Source: Yinghuangia soli (lineage in GTDB: Bacteria; Actinomycetota; Actinomycetes; Streptomycetales; Streptomycetaceae). From it: a stretch of 64,000 nt of DNA. Under the pieces are notes generated by a model. That model saw nothing but the letters and a program-made list of their open reading frames with translations, was not told the DNA's origin and searched no databases. This document shows, in pieces, positions 10,410 through 20,125 of this stretch; position 1 is the first letter of the stretch; each line of letters starts with the position of its first letter. Position numbers and translations under genes: made by a program. The stretch covers positions 127,369 through 191,368 of the forward strand of contig NZ_JAKFHA010000016.1 in NCBI RefSeq assembly GCF_021502675.1, written 5' to 3'.

Positions 10410-11003
10410 GTGAGTGGATACAACGGCCCCGGCAACCCGTACGGCCAGCCGCAGCAGGGCCCGTACGGCCAGCAGCCGCCTTACGGCCAGCAGCAGCCGC
10501 CCTTCGGCCAGCAGGGTCCGTACGGTCAGGGCCCGCAGCAGGGCGGCCCGTACGGCGGCGGCCCCGGCTTCGGCGGCCAGCCGCAGCGTCCGGCCCGGCT
10601 CGGCGCCGGCATAGCCGCGGGCGTCGTGACGGCGGTCGTCCTGGGCGCGATCTACGCGTTCATCCTCGGCCAGTCGGACGACAAGTACGGCTACATCACG
10701 ATCGGCGTCGGCGCCATCATCGGCGCCGTGGTCGGCAAGGTCGGCGGCAAGAACACCGCGCTGATCGCGGTCGGCGCGCTGCTGGCGTTCGCGGCGTCGT
10801 TCATCGGCGAGTACTTCGGCCTCCTGCTGAACTACACCGAGAACACGCCGCTCACCTTCAGCCAGGCCATGGACGCATTTTCGTTCAGCAGCTACATCGA
10901 GGACTACTGGGGCGACGCGGTCGATGGCCAGGACTGGCTGTGGCTGATCGTGTGCACCGTGCTCGGCGGCGCGGTCGCCAAGACGGTCGGCGACAAGAGC
11001 TGA
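10410..11003 (+). CDS. Membrane protein with PYGQ-rich N-terminus
   Basis: The product is a 197-residue protein of unknown function. Residues 1-60 are a low-complexity tail with repeated PYG and QQ units (PYGQ, PYGQQPPYGQQ), common in actinobacterial membrane proteins and probably cytoplasmic. About four hydrophobic segments follow (roughly 64-86, 96-110, 116-140 and 176-192). I chose GTG 10410 because GGGAGC lies 9 bases upstream and homologues with such tails begin just before the repeats; an in-frame extension upstream lacks a ribosome site. It lies alone between the carboxypeptidase terminator and gap. Confidence 0.72.
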   Translation: MSGYNGPGNPYGQPQQGPYGQQPPYGQQQPPFGQQGPYGQGPQQGGPYGGGPGFGGQPQRPARLGAGIAAGVVTAVVLGAIYAFILGQSDDKYGYITIGVGAIIGAVVGKVGGKNTALIAVGALLAFAASFIGEYFGLLLNYTENTPLTFSQAMDAFSFSSYIEDYWGDAVDGQDWLWLIVCTVLGGAVAKTVGDKS

Positions 11004-11204
11004 CCGCAGCACCTGCACCACCCGAAGTACTTCCCGAGGCCCGGCAGCGGACGCATCCGCTGCCGGGCCTCCGGCATGTCCGGGGGCCGGGCGGGACTCT
11101 GCGGCCGGCCCGGAGGATGCCGGTGCAGATCGACTTAGCGACAGCGCGGCTTGTCGTCTTGGCCTGTGGACGCCGGGTCACGAGCAAGGTAAGGGGCGCG
11201 ATAG

Positions 11205-12302
<1,098 letters not shown>

Positions 12303-12391
12303 GCCGCCGAGCCGGACTGAGCCGGCCGCCGGCCGCAAGGCCGCGGCAGGCAGCCTGCTCCGCCTGACGGCACGTCAGGCCGGGTGAGCGG

Positions 12392-12428
12392 GCGCGGGCC
12401 CGGACGACCATGTCGTCCGGGCCCGCGC
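12392..12428 (+). terminator. Strong hairpin between gap and pgk
   Basis: A perfect 17-bp GC-rich stem (12392-12408 with 12412-12428) with a CAT triloop, preceded by a second 8-bp stem (12362-12369 with 12373-12380). Together they form a likely terminator or attenuator that would lower pgk-tpiA expression relative to gap. Confidence 0.75.
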
Positions 12429-12513
12429 GCACCCGCTCGCATGTCGTACCCCTTGGTCGAATCCGGGCCGCCTCCCTCAGCGGCCCGCCCCTCGCGAGGA
12501 TGAACCGAAAACC

Positions 12514-13701
12514 ATGAAGACCATCGACGACCTCGACGTCGCCGGAAAGCGCGTTCTGGTCCGCGCCGACCTCAACGTGCCGTTGGACGGCGCGACCATC
12601 ACGGACGACGGCCGCATCCGCGCGAGCCTGCCGACCATCCAGGCCCTCGCCGAGCGCGGGGCCCGCGTCGTCGTCACCGCGCACCTCGGCCGCCCCAAGG
12701 GCGAGCCGAACCCGGCCTACTCGCTCGCCCCGGTGGCCGCCCGCCTGGGCGAACTGCTCGGCAAGCCGGTCGCCTTCGCGACCGACACGGTCGGCGACAG
12801 CGCCCGCGAGACCGTCGCTTCCCTCGGCGACGGCGACGTGGCGCTGCTGGAGAACGTCCGCTTCAACGCGGCCGAGACCAGCAAGGACGATGCCGAGCGC
12901 GGCCTGTTCGCGGACGCCCTGGCCCTGCTCGCCGACCTCTACGTCGGCGACGGCTTCGGCGCGGTGCACCGCAAGCACGCCTCGGTCTACGACATCGCCC
13001 GCAAGCTGCCGCACGCCGCGGGCCGGCTGATCGCCGCCGAGCTCGACGTGCTCAAGCGCCTCACCGAGAACGTCGAGCGGCCGTACGCGGTCGTCCTCGG
13101 CGGGTCGAAGGTCTCCGACAAGCTCGGCGTCATCGACAACCTGCTCGGCAAGGCGGACCGCATCCTCATCGGCGGCGGCATGGTCTTCACCTTCCTCGCC
13201 GCCCAGGGGCACGAGGTCGGCACCAGCCTGCTGGAGAAGGACCAGCTCGACACGGTGCGCGAGTACCTGCGCCGGGCCGAGGAGAACGGCGTCGAGTTCG
13301 TGCTGCCGGTCGACATCGTCGCCGCTGCCGCGTTCGCCGCGGACGCCGAGCACGGTGTCGTCGCGGCCGACGCGATCCCGGCCGACCGCATGGGCCTGGA
13401 CATCGGCCCGGAGTCCGGCAAGCTCTTCGCCGCCAAGCTGGCGGACGCGCGCACGGTCTTCTGGAACGGCCCGATGGGCGTGTTCGAGATGGCGCCGTAC
13501 GCCGGCGGCACCCGCGCGGTCGCGCAGGCGCTGGTCGACGCCGATGCCTTCACGGTCGTCGGCGGCGGCGATTCCGCCGCCGCGGTGCGTACGCTGGGCT
13601 TCGACGAGAACGCGTTCGGTCACATCTCGACCGGAGGCGGAGCGAGCCTGGAATACCTCGAGGGCAAGACCCTGCCCGGCCTCGACGCCCTGGAGGGCTG
13701 A
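12514..13701 (+). CDS. pgk: Phosphoglycerate kinase
   Basis: Pgk transfers the acyl phosphate of 1,3-bisphosphoglycerate to ADP, the first ATP-yielding step of glycolysis. The 395-residue length is normal. Substrate-binding residues are seen in [10 protein letters not shown] (about 16-25) and TAHLGRPKG (about 58-66). The hinge region has [10 protein letters not shown] near 195. The nucleotide-binding GGGDSAAAV occurs near 350. The ATG start has a GAGGATG ribosome site about 12 bases upstream. Its stop is 6 bases before the tpiA start and the tpiA ribosome site lies within the pgk end, so the two are co-transcribed. Confidence 0.98.
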   Translation: MKTIDDLDVAGKRVLVRADLNVPLDGATITDDGRIRASLPTIQALAERGARVVVTAHLGRPKGEPNPAYSLAPVAARLGELLGKPVAFATDTVGDSARETVASLGDGDVALLENVRFNAAETSKDDAERGLFADALALLADLYVGDGFGAVHRKHASVYDIARKLPHAAGRLIAAELDVLKRLTENVERPYAVVLGGSKVSDKLGVIDNLLGKADRILIGGGMVFTFLAAQGHEVGTSLLEKDQLDTVREYLRRAEENGVEFVLPVDIVAAAAFAADAEHGVVAADAIPADRMGLDIGPESGKLFAAKLADARTVFWNGPMGVFEMAPYAGGTRAVAQALVDADAFTVVGGGDSAAAVRTLGFDENAFGHISTGGGASLEYLEGKTLPGLDALEG

Positions 13702-13707
13702 AGCACC

Positions 13708-14526
13708 ATGTCGCTGAAGAAGAACCCGGCGGGCTCCGCCGTGACCGGCCGCATCCCGCTGATGGCCGGCAACTGGAAGATGAACCTCAACCACCTCGAG
13801 GCCATCGCCCTGGTGCAGAAGCTCGCCTTCGCGCTGGACGACAAGGACTTCGACCAGGTCGAGGTCGCGGTGCTGCCGCCCTTCACCGACCTGCGCTCGG
13901 TGCAGACCCTGGTGGACGGCGACAAGCTGCGCATCGTCTTCGGCGCGCAGGACGTCTCGCAGCACACCGGCGGCGCGTACACCGGCGAGATCGCGGGCTC
14001 CATGCTCGCCAAGCTCAAGTGCACCTACGTCACCGTGGGCCACTCCGAGCGCCGCCAGTACCACGCGGAGACCGACGAGATCGTCAACGCCAAGGCCAAG
14101 GCCGCCTTCGCGAACAACATCGTGCCGATCCTGTGCGTCGGCGAGGGCCTGGACATCCGCAAGGCCGGCGAGCACGTCGCGTACACGCTCGCGCAGGTCG
14201 ACGGCGGCCTGGCCGGCATCCCGGCCGCGCAGGCCGAGCAGATCGTGATCGCGTACGAGCCGGTGTGGGCCATCGGCACCGGCGAGGTCGCCACCCCCGA
14301 GGACGCCCAGGAAGTGTGCGCGGCGATCCGGGCGCGCCTGGCCGAGCTGTACGACGGCGAGCTGGCCGCCAAGGTCCGCGTCCTGTACGGCGGCTCGATG
14401 AAGCCGTCCAACGTCGCGGGCATCATGGCGAAGCCGGACGTGGACGGCGGCCTGGTCGGCGGTGCGAGCCTGGAGGCCGAGGAGTTCGTCAAGCTGGTCC
14501 GCTTCCGGGACCAGGCCGTAGGTTAA
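13708..14526 (+). CDS. tpiA: Triosephosphate isomerase
   Basis: TpiA interconverts dihydroxyacetone phosphate and glyceraldehyde 3-phosphate. The 272-residue product holds AGNWKMN near residue 20 (substrate Lys), the electrophilic His in VGHSERR, the catalytic Glu in [10 protein letters not shown], and the phosphate-binding [10 protein letters not shown] near the end. It is about 15 residues longer at the N-terminus than many homologues. The ATG at 13708 has GGAGGG 10 bases upstream, but a GTG at 13741 would give the more usual start. It follows pgk by 6 bases. Confidence 0.97.
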   Translation: MSLKKNPAGSAVTGRIPLMAGNWKMNLNHLEAIALVQKLAFALDDKDFDQVEVAVLPPFTDLRSVQTLVDGDKLRIVFGAQDVSQHTGGAYTGEIAGSMLAKLKCTYVTVGHSERRQYHAETDEIVNAKAKAAFANNIVPILCVGEGLDIRKAGEHVAYTLAQVDGGLAGIPAAQAEQIVIAYEPVWAIGTGEVATPEDAQEVCAAIRARLAELYDGELAAKVRVLYGGSMKPSNVAGIMAKPDVDGGLVGGASLEAEEFVKLVRFRDQAVG

Positions 14527-14556
14527 GCACGTCACACACGTCGCAGGGATGTGATC

Positions 14557-14592
14557 GTTCTCCCGTTCCGGTTCCCACCGGAGCGGGAGAAC
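14557..14592 (+). terminator. Hairpin between tpiA and secG
   Basis: A 16-bp stem with one wobble pair (14557-14572 with 14577-14592) and a TCCC loop lies 30 bases after the tpiA stop. It has no T-run. It probably ends or attenuates the pgk-tpiA message, so secG may also have its own promoter just downstream. Confidence 0.7.
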
Positions 14593-14685
14593 GGCGTACC
14601 CTGTCCGAGGCCAGGAACCCCTGGCCGCGCGTCCGAAGAGTGCAGGGAAGGGCCCCGCGCACTCTCCGAAAAGGAGTTGGGCCAG

Positions 14686-14919
14686 GTGTGGGAGACCACG
14701 TTCTCGATCGCCCTGATCATCTTCAGCGCCTTGATGGTGCTGCTTGTCCTGCTGCATAAGGGCAAGGGCGGAGGCCTGTCCGACCTCTTCGGCGGCGGCA
14801 TGTCCTCCTCGCTGGGCGGCTCCTCGGTCGTGGAGAAGAACCTCGACCGGCTGACCATCATCGTGGGCTCGCTGTGGTTCGTCACGATCGTGGTCCTCGG
14901 CCTGCTGCTCAAGGAGTAG
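14686..14919 (+). CDS. secG: Preprotein translocase subunit SecG
   Basis: SecG is the small accessory subunit of the SecYEG protein-export channel in the cytoplasmic membrane. The 77-residue product has two membrane segments (about 5-22 and 53-74). They are joined by the conserved cytoplasmic loop HKGKGGGLSDLFGGG, the signature of the family. GTG 14686 is placed by AAGGAG at 14671-14676; longer in-frame starts run through the upstream hairpin and lack a ribosome site. A glycolysis-secG neighbourhood is common in actinobacteria and firmicutes. Confidence 0.95.
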   Translation: MWETTFSIALIIFSALMVLLVLLHKGKGGGLSDLFGGGMSSSLGGSSVVEKNLDRLTIIVGSLWFVTIVVLGLLLKE

Positions 14920-14934
14920 TCGCCCGCCGGCAGC

Positions 14935-14976
14935 GCGCGCCTGAGGCCGGGTCCTGCGGACCCGGCCTTCGCGCGC
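14935..14976 (+). terminator. Terminator after secG; remainder of the 14920-15233 gap is promoter and leader of rbpA
   Basis: A 10-bp perfect core stem (14945-14954 with 14958-14967, TGC loop) is extended by an outer GCGCGC pair (14935-14940 with 14971-14976). It begins 15 bases after the secG stop. Beyond it the 314-bp gap holds no gene that I can support. Confidence 0.75.
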
Positions 14977-15112
14977 ACTCCGCCGTACGCCCCGGTGCAC
15001 CGACCGACCGGTCTTCCGGTTTCCCTGTGCCCGGGGCGTTTCCCGTGGTACACACGATGTCCCGGTCCGCGCAGGCTTCCTGACGCCCTGTCGGAAAGCG
15101 TGCGGGACGCGG

Positions 15113-15141
15113 TTCACGGTCGCGAAAAGCGCACGTACACT
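15113..15141 (+). promoter_or_regulatory. Candidate rbpA promoter
   Basis: TTCACG (15113-15118) and TACACT (15136-15141) are spaced by exactly 17 bp and give a leader of about 85 bases before the rbpA GTG. Both hexamers match the sigma70 consensus at 4 of 6 positions. I looked for a sigma-R type GGAAT/GTT pair, known for rbpA in S. coelicolor, and saw none with correct spacing. Confidence 0.45.
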
Positions 15142-15233
15142 GTTTCGCGAGGCAGCCTCCGGCCGATGGACCAGGGGAGTCTTGCGAGCCGCGCGACCGG
15201 GCGCTGGCTTCAGATCCAAGGGGAGTTTGAACC

Positions 15234-15569
15234 GTGGCAAGTGGCAACGCCATCCGTGGGAGCCGGGTCGGCGCGGGTCCGATGGGTGAGGCCGAGCGCG
15301 GCGAAGCGGCCCCCCGTCTGCGCATCTCGTTCTGGTGCGCGAACAAGCACGAGACCCAGCCGAGCTTCGCGACCGACGCACAGGTCCCCGAGACCTGGGA
15401 CTGCCCCCGCTGCGGCCTGCCCGCCGGGCAGGACAGCGAGAACCCGCCGGACGCGCCGCGTACCGAGCCGTACAAGACCCACCTCGCGTACGTGCGCGAG
15501 CGCCGCAGCGACGCGGACGGCGAGGCGATCCTCGCCGAGGCGCTTGCCAAGCTGCGCGGCGAGATCTGA
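15234..15569 (+). CDS. rbpA: RNA polymerase-binding protein RbpA
   Basis: RbpA binds RNA polymerase and the principal sigma factor, stabilises the open complex and raises basal transcription; it also lowers rifampicin sensitivity in Streptomyces. The 111-residue product has the disordered N-terminus (GNAIRGSRVGAGPMGE), a zinc-binding core with Cys35, His39, Cys57 and Cys60 (FWCANKHE and DCPRCG), and the C-terminal helix that contacts sigma domain 2 (THLAYVRERRS onward). The GTG start has AAGGGGAG upstream. It is a single-gene transcript by spacing, between the secG terminator and the DUF11 gene. Confidence 0.97.
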   Translation: MASGNAIRGSRVGAGPMGEAERGEAAPRLRISFWCANKHETQPSFATDAQVPETWDCPRCGLPAGQDSENPPDAPRTEPYKTHLAYVRERRSDADGEAILAEALAKLRGEI

Positions 15570-15849
15570 GCCCCGCACCTCTCCCGGGCGCCTGCCGCCC
15601 CGGTTTGTGACGCGCCCCTGAGGCGTTTCCGGGCCCGGTCCGGGCCGGTACCGCTCCGGGGCGGGCCGCCGGGCACGGTTCCGGCTCGGGTCGGCGGTGG
15701 ACGCCGAACGGGTAGTCCTGTTCCTCCCCTCGGAGCAACGCTCCGCGCGCATCGGCCGTTCGGGTGCGGTGCCTCCCCAGACTGGCGCTGATCAGTCCGT
15801 ACGGCCGCCTGCGTCCGTACGGCCGTCGCCTCGGGTCCCGGGAGCCGCC

Positions 15850-16455
15850 ATGCGTATCCGCCGCACCGCCGCCACGCTGTCCGCCGCCGGCCTCCTGGCG
15901 GCCGCGGCCCCGGTGGCCGCCGCCGACTCGCTGCCCGCGCCGACGCGTCCCGCGCTGTCCATCAAGGTGGACGACGGCGCCACGAAGACGCGGGCGAAGC
16001 AGGAGCACACCTACGTCGTGCGGTTGAAGAACCTGGGGTCGACGGACCTCGACCGCATGGCGGTCACCGAGACGCTGCCCAGCGGCATGACCCTGGTCAG
16101 CGCGGGCGAGGGCGGGACGCGGAACGACGGCTCGTCCGAGGTGATGTGGACCGTGGACCTGCCGGCCGGCCAGGAGGTCACCCGGACCCTCAAGGCGCGC
16201 GTCGACAAGCTGCCGAGCGGCCAGGCCATGGCGTCGACCGCATGCGCGCGGCTGGCGGGCAGCAGCGTCCCGATCGTGTGCTCGACCGACCTGGACCAAC
16301 TCCCCACCAAGGCCGAGCTGGCCGCGGCCGCCGAGATGCCGAGGACGACGCTGTACGGCGGCATCGCGGCGGCCGTGCTGGCGGTGGGCGGCGGGACCTG
16401 GTGGGTGCTGCGCCGCCGCCGGGCCCGGGTGTCGGCACCGGAGCAGCCTGCATAG
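15850..16455 (+). CDS. DUF11-type surface protein with C-terminal membrane anchor
   Basis: The 201-residue product has a signal peptide (residues 1-25, ending near VAAADS) and one DUF11/NEW3-like beta-sandwich repeat over about 35-130. The repeat has the marker pattern of the family (VRLKNLGSTDL then VTETLPSGMTLVS). A single membrane segment lies near 172-190, and an Arg-rich cytoplasmic tail RRRRAR follows. That layout suggests an extracellular domain held to the membrane. No LPXTG sorting motif is present. ATG 15850 is preceded by GGGAGCC; an upstream in-frame ATG would place residues before the signal peptide. Role unknown. Confidence 0.75.
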   Translation: MRIRRTAATLSAAGLLAAAAPVAAADSLPAPTRPALSIKVDDGATKTRAKQEHTYVVRLKNLGSTDLDRMAVTETLPSGMTLVSAGEGGTRNDGSSEVMWTVDLPAGQEVTRTLKARVDKLPSGQAMASTACARLAGSSVPIVCSTDLDQLPTKAELAAAAEMPRTTLYGGIAAAVLAVGGGTWWVLRRRRARVSAPEQPA

Positions 16456-16476
16456 GCGCGGACGGCCGCTCGGCGC

Positions 16477-18060
16477 TCAGGCGTCGATGTCGGTACGCGG
16501 CCGTCGGGGCGGAGGTGCGACGGCTGGGATCGGGCGGCGTACGGGGCGGTCGCCGGCGAGCCGGTCGGCGGTGAGGCGCCCGGCGGTGCGCGGCGCCGGC
16601 GCTTGGGGCGGGGCTGCCGATGCCTGGGCGTCGCCTTCGGGGGGTTGCGCCGGAGCGTTCCGTGCTGCCGCGTCGGTACGCCCTATCGGCCGCGCCTGCT
16701 GTCCCGGGCGCGGCTGGTCGTCCGCTGATGGGTGCTCGGCCGGCCTCGCGCCGGAGCCGGTGTCGCGTGCCGCGGCGCGGCGGACTGCCGCGGTGCCGCC
16801 GGTGATCCAGGGCGGGGCGTCCTCACCGGTGGCGGCGCGCCAGCGGGAGCGGACCGCGACGGGTTCGGCGGCGTGCGCGCGGACCAGGGCGTCGGTGGCC
16901 ATGTCGACGACCTGCGGCAGGTTGAGCGCGGTGCCGACGCCGAGGGCGGCGGCGAGCGGCGGGACGGCGTCCGCCGGGCGGTCCGCGGAGATGAGGACCA
17001 GCCCGTAGACGGCGTAGGTGACCGCGACTTCAGGGCGCCGCGCGAGCGCGGGCTCCATACGGACGCGCCGCGCGCGCAGCGAGACCGCCTCTTCGAGCGA
17101 CTCCACCGCTTCGTCGTGGCGCTTGGCGCCGCTGAGCAGCAGCCCGAAGCTCTGCAGCGCGGCGGCCAGGGCGTCGTCGGCCGGCCCCGGGGTCGCCTCG
17201 GCGCTCGAACGCCGCAGGCGTACCGCGGAATCGGCGCGGTCTATGGCCTCGTCGACGCGCCCGACCCGGGCCAGCAGGTTCGCTTGACGGGTCGTCACCT
17301 GCGCGAGGACGTCGGCGTCGGCAAGCGTGAGCAGGCGCGCGGCCTCGTCGAACAGCGCGAGGGCCTCTTCGACGAGCCCGGTGGCGGCCAGCCGTCCCGC
17401 GAACTCGTCGAGGGCGTCGGCCAGTCCGGCCCGGTAGGTCTCGGGGGAGCGGGCCGCGAGGGTGCGGTACGCCTCGACGCACTCGTGCAGCACGGCGAAC
17501 GCCCGGTCGTTGTCGCCTGCGTCGCCGAGCCGCGCGCCGAGGTCGCGCAGCGTCGCGGCGAGGAGCGGCCGATGCCGGTGCACGTCGAGAGCGGACAGCC
17601 GGCGGGCACGCAGCACCGCGTGTTCGGCGATCTTGACCGCGTCGGCGTACTGCTGCCCGCCGGCGAGCACGGCCGCGAGCGCGCGCAACGCGTCGATGAG
17701 CGCGGGGGAGTGCTCGGCGGGGTCCTGCTCGGCAAGGTCGCCGAGGATGCGTACGGCGGCCCGCGCCGGGGCCGACGCGTCCACGTGCCGTCCCGCACGG
17801 CTGAGTTGCCGCGCCTTCTCGGCGAGCATCGCGGCCCGGTCGCGCTCCTCGCGCCGCACGGTGGCGGCAACCGCCTTCGAGGGGCGTTGCCCTGACGGAA
17901 GCTCAGACTCCGGATAGGCCGAATCTCGTGCCTGGGGGAGCGAGTACGCAGGCACGAGGGCCGTCGAAGCCTTTGCGGCCGCCGCCTCCTGCTCGAGCCG
18001 AAGCCGGTACGCGGCCAAGTGCCGCTCGTGCCGTCGCCGCCAAAAGCGCACGTGTCCCAC
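16477..18060 (-). CDS. TPR-repeat protein of unknown function
   Basis: The 527-residue product begins with a basic, helical stretch (RFWRRRHERHLAAYRLRLEQE). It continues with a long series of helical hairpins resembling tetratricopeptide repeats (about 95-400; units such as RQANLLARVGRVDEAIDRADSA). The last 130 residues are low-complexity Pro/Arg/Ala-rich. No catalytic motif is visible. TPR arrays usually bind proteins, so a scaffold role is an inference. The start is uncertain: GTG 18060 is used, but TTG 18066 and GTG 18051 (better GGGTGGGA spacing) are possible. It converges on the DUF11 gene, 21 bp apart. Confidence 0.7.
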   Translation of the reverse strand: MGHVRFWRRRHERHLAAYRLRLEQEAAAAKASTALVPAYSLPQARDSAYPESELPSGQRPSKAVAATVRREERDRAAMLAEKARQLSRAGRHVDASAPARAAVRILGDLAEQDPAEHSPALIDALRALAAVLAGGQQYADAVKIAEHAVLRARRLSALDVHRHRPLLAATLRDLGARLGDAGDNDRAFAVLHECVEAYRTLAARSPETYRAGLADALDEFAGRLAATGLVEEALALFDEAARLLTLADADVLAQVTTRQANLLARVGRVDEAIDRADSAVRLRRSSAEATPGPADDALAAALQSFGLLLSGAKRHDEAVESLEEAVSLRARRVRMEPALARRPEVAVTYAVYGLVLISADRPADAVPPLAAALGVGTALNLPQVVDMATDALVRAHAAEPVAVRSRWRAATGEDAPPWITGGTAAVRRAAARDTGSGARPAEHPSADDQPRPGQQARPIGRTDAAARNAPAQPPEGDAQASAAPPQAPAPRTAGRLTADRLAGDRPVRRPIPAVAPPPRRPRTDIDA

Positions 18061-18291
18061 CCCCAATTCGGCCCAGCTCGCTGACTGTCGGGGCGACGCT
18101 ACCGCGCTACGGGTGGTGAGGGAGTGGCCAAGGAGGGGATCAAGCCAGTGAGTTCACCCAAGAGAGGAATGGGGGTGTGGGGAAAGCGAGATCAGGACCA
18201 TGCGCATGCGTCATGCGAAGACCGCGGTCCGCTGCTGACGGTGCTACCGGTGAGGCAGTTCGATGCCAACGTGTGCGGCCGCAATCGTGCC

Positions 18292-19296
18292 CTAGCGTGC
18301 AGCCGCAGATGCGGTTTCCAACAGCGCGTGCATCGGCCCCGGGAAAGTCGGGAGCAGGCGGAGGGCGATGAGCCAGGCATCCGGATTCTCCCCGAGAATT
18401 GCTGCCGCGTCCTCGCGTGCTCGCCGCCGGTCGCGAGGCGTCGTGCGAGGACGCAATTCAGGTGGGCAGCCGGGTTCTCGGGCGAGCAGCGTCCCGTACC
18501 GATGCCGGGCGATGGGCGGTAGGCACTGCGCCAGCAGGTCCCAATCGAGCTCTGCGCGCGGCGCGAGCAACAGCAGGTGTACGTCTGCCCAACTGTGGGC
18601 GGAGTTCTCCATCTGCTCGGCCAGGTACTCGGTGCTGCCCAGCCAGTCGAGTGCACTGGCCACGCGGGCCTGGTCGGTCGGCGTCGCCAAGGCGACTCGC
18701 GCGAGTGGCGGGGCATCATGGGGTGCCGGCCTCAGCTTCGGAGTCGCGTCGACGGCGTCGCGTACCGCGCTGAGGCCGCCGAGTTCGGCCAGACGCTGGA
18801 AGCCGCGGAGCAGTGCGGTCGGCGCCCCGAGGGAACCGGCATGGACACTCAACTGCCGTATCGCCGCCTTGATCGCGGCCGGGTCGTCGCAGTCCATCAG
18901 GGGGTAGAGGCGACGTCGTTCCTCATGCGAGGTCTCCGGGGCGAACTCCCGGTCGCCGGGGATCAGGCTCGCGGGCGGCACCAGTGTCAGCACGCGTTGT
19001 TGAAGCGCACGCGTGGTCTTGCCGCTGGAGAAGACTGCGCGGGCAACGCGTGCGTCGTTCAGGTCGAGCAGGCGCGAGTGGTCGGCGCTTGTCACGGACG
19101 GGTTCTCGGTGATCGCCATCCTGCTCTCGGTGGTTCCGTTCGCGATGATGCGGTCGACGAGCGCGGTCGGCAACAGGGTGGTTCCCAGGAACCGGTCCAA
19201 CTCGGCGAGGTCGAGTCGCGCGAGCACTCGGCTGAACGCGGGCGGCGGGACCTGCGCGAGCAGCATCGCGGGCGATTCGGTGATCACCCGGGACAC
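18292..19296 (-). CDS. Conserved hypothetical protein, helical
   Basis: The product has 334 residues and I do not recognise a family. It is helix-rich and looks repetitive in the manner of leucine-rich-repeat-variant or HEAT-type proteins. Short units such as AENPSVT-like NGTTESRMAITENPSVTSAD and repeated acidic-leucine helices are visible, but no active-site motif, signal peptide or membrane segment is. The start is GTG 19296, with no good ribosome site; an ATG at 19266 is also possible. It lies 231 bases upstream of the TPR gene in the same direction, so joint expression is possible but unproven. Confidence 0.6.
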   Translation of the reverse strand: MSRVITESPAMLLAQVPPPAFSRVLARLDLAELDRFLGTTLLPTALVDRIIANGTTESRMAITENPSVTSADHSRLLDLNDARVARAVFSSGKTTRALQQRVLTLVPPASLIPGDREFAPETSHEERRRLYPLMDCDDPAAIKAAIRQLSVHAGSLGAPTALLRGFQRLAELGGLSAVRDAVDATPKLRPAPHDAPPLARVALATPTDQARVASALDWLGSTEYLAEQMENSAHSWADVHLLLLAPRAELDWDLLAQCLPPIARHRYGTLLAREPGCPPELRPRTTPRDRRRAREDAAAILGENPDAWLIALRLLPTFPGPMHALLETASAAAR

Positions 19297-19361
19297 CGAA
19301 GCAGGTCAGGCTGACACGTCAGGTCGTTGCTGCGGTGCTCCCGTCGTATTGCGCTGCGGGT

Positions 19362-20045
19362 TCAGCCGCGGCGGCGGCGGGCTTCGGCGACTCGGGCGTC
19401 GATGTTGGCCGTTGCGCTCTCTGCCGCCGCTTCCGCGTCGTGCGCGTGCAGGGCTTCGAGCAGGCCTTCGTGGCCGCGCGGGTCGCTGCCGTCGAACTCG
19501 GGGGTGTGCCAGTCCTCGGCCATCGCGCGGCGCAGGCTGGGGGTCATCGCGACGTACAGCTCGGACAGCAGCGGGTTGCCTGCGGCATTCGCCACCGCCT
19601 GGTGGAAGTCCGCGTCGATGTCGATCCATGCGTCCCGGTCGCGGCGCTGCCAAGCGGCGGCGCGGCGTTCCAGCAGTTCGCCGAGTGCGCCCAGCTGCGC
19701 CTCGGAGATGCGCTCCGCGGCCAGGCGCGCGGCGTGCGGGTCGAGGGCGCGGCGTACTTCCAGGACGTCCTCGACGTCGCCGCCGAGGCGCTCGACCGCG
19801 CCGGCCAGCTCGGTGGTGGCGCGTACATAGGTGCCGTCGCCTTGGCGCACCTGCAGCAGGCCCGCGTGCGAGAGCGCGCGGATCGCCTCGCGCAGCGTGC
19901 CGCGGGCGACGCCGAGTTGCTCCATCAGCTTCGCCTCGGGCGGGATCCGGGTGTCGACCGGCCAGCGGCCCGAGCTGATCTCGGTCCGCAGCTGGTCGAT
20001 GACGCCGTCGACGAGCGCGGAGCGGCGCGCAGCAGGAAGCGACAT
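19362..20045 (-). CDS. GntR-family (FadR type) transcriptional regulator
   Basis: The 227-residue product has the GntR winged helix over about residues 11-75 (PPEAKLMEQLGVARGTLREAI is the recognition region). An all-helical FCD effector domain follows over about 85-215, with metal-binding residues expected in DADFHQAV and the later GHEGLLEAL. It is divergent from an MFS transporter across 80 bp that contain inverted and direct repeats. The usual reading is that it represses both genes until a small carboxylate-type ligand binds. ATG 20045 is the natural start because the upstream in-frame extension runs into the operators and the divergent gene. Confidence 0.92.
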   Translation of the reverse strand: MSLPAARRSALVDGVIDQLRTEISSGRWPVDTRIPPEAKLMEQLGVARGTLREAIRALSHAGLLQVRQGDGTYVRATTELAGAVERLGGDVEDVLEVRRALDPHAARLAAERISEAQLGALGELLERRAAAWQRRDRDAWIDIDADFHQAVANAAGNPLLSELYVAMTPSLRRAMAEDWHTPEFDGSDPRGHEGLLEALHAHDAEAAAESATANIDARVAEARRRRG

Positions 20046-20054
20046 GACCCAAGG

Positions 20055-20110
20055 ATACGTCCGATGATTGGGCCTCAAACATCGGATGATTGGACAACAA
20101 ACATCAGACG
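20055..20110. promoter_or_regulatory. GntR operator region between the divergent regulator and exporter
   Basis: TCCGATG (20060-20066) and CATCGGA (20080-20086) form a perfect 7-bp inverted repeat. The unit GATGATTGG occurs twice (from 20063 and 20085) and a third related half, CATCAGAC, follows at 20102. This clustering in an 80-bp divergent promoter region fits FadR-type operators. Confidence 0.5.
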
Positions 20111-20125
20111 TCTTACCTTTGTCCC

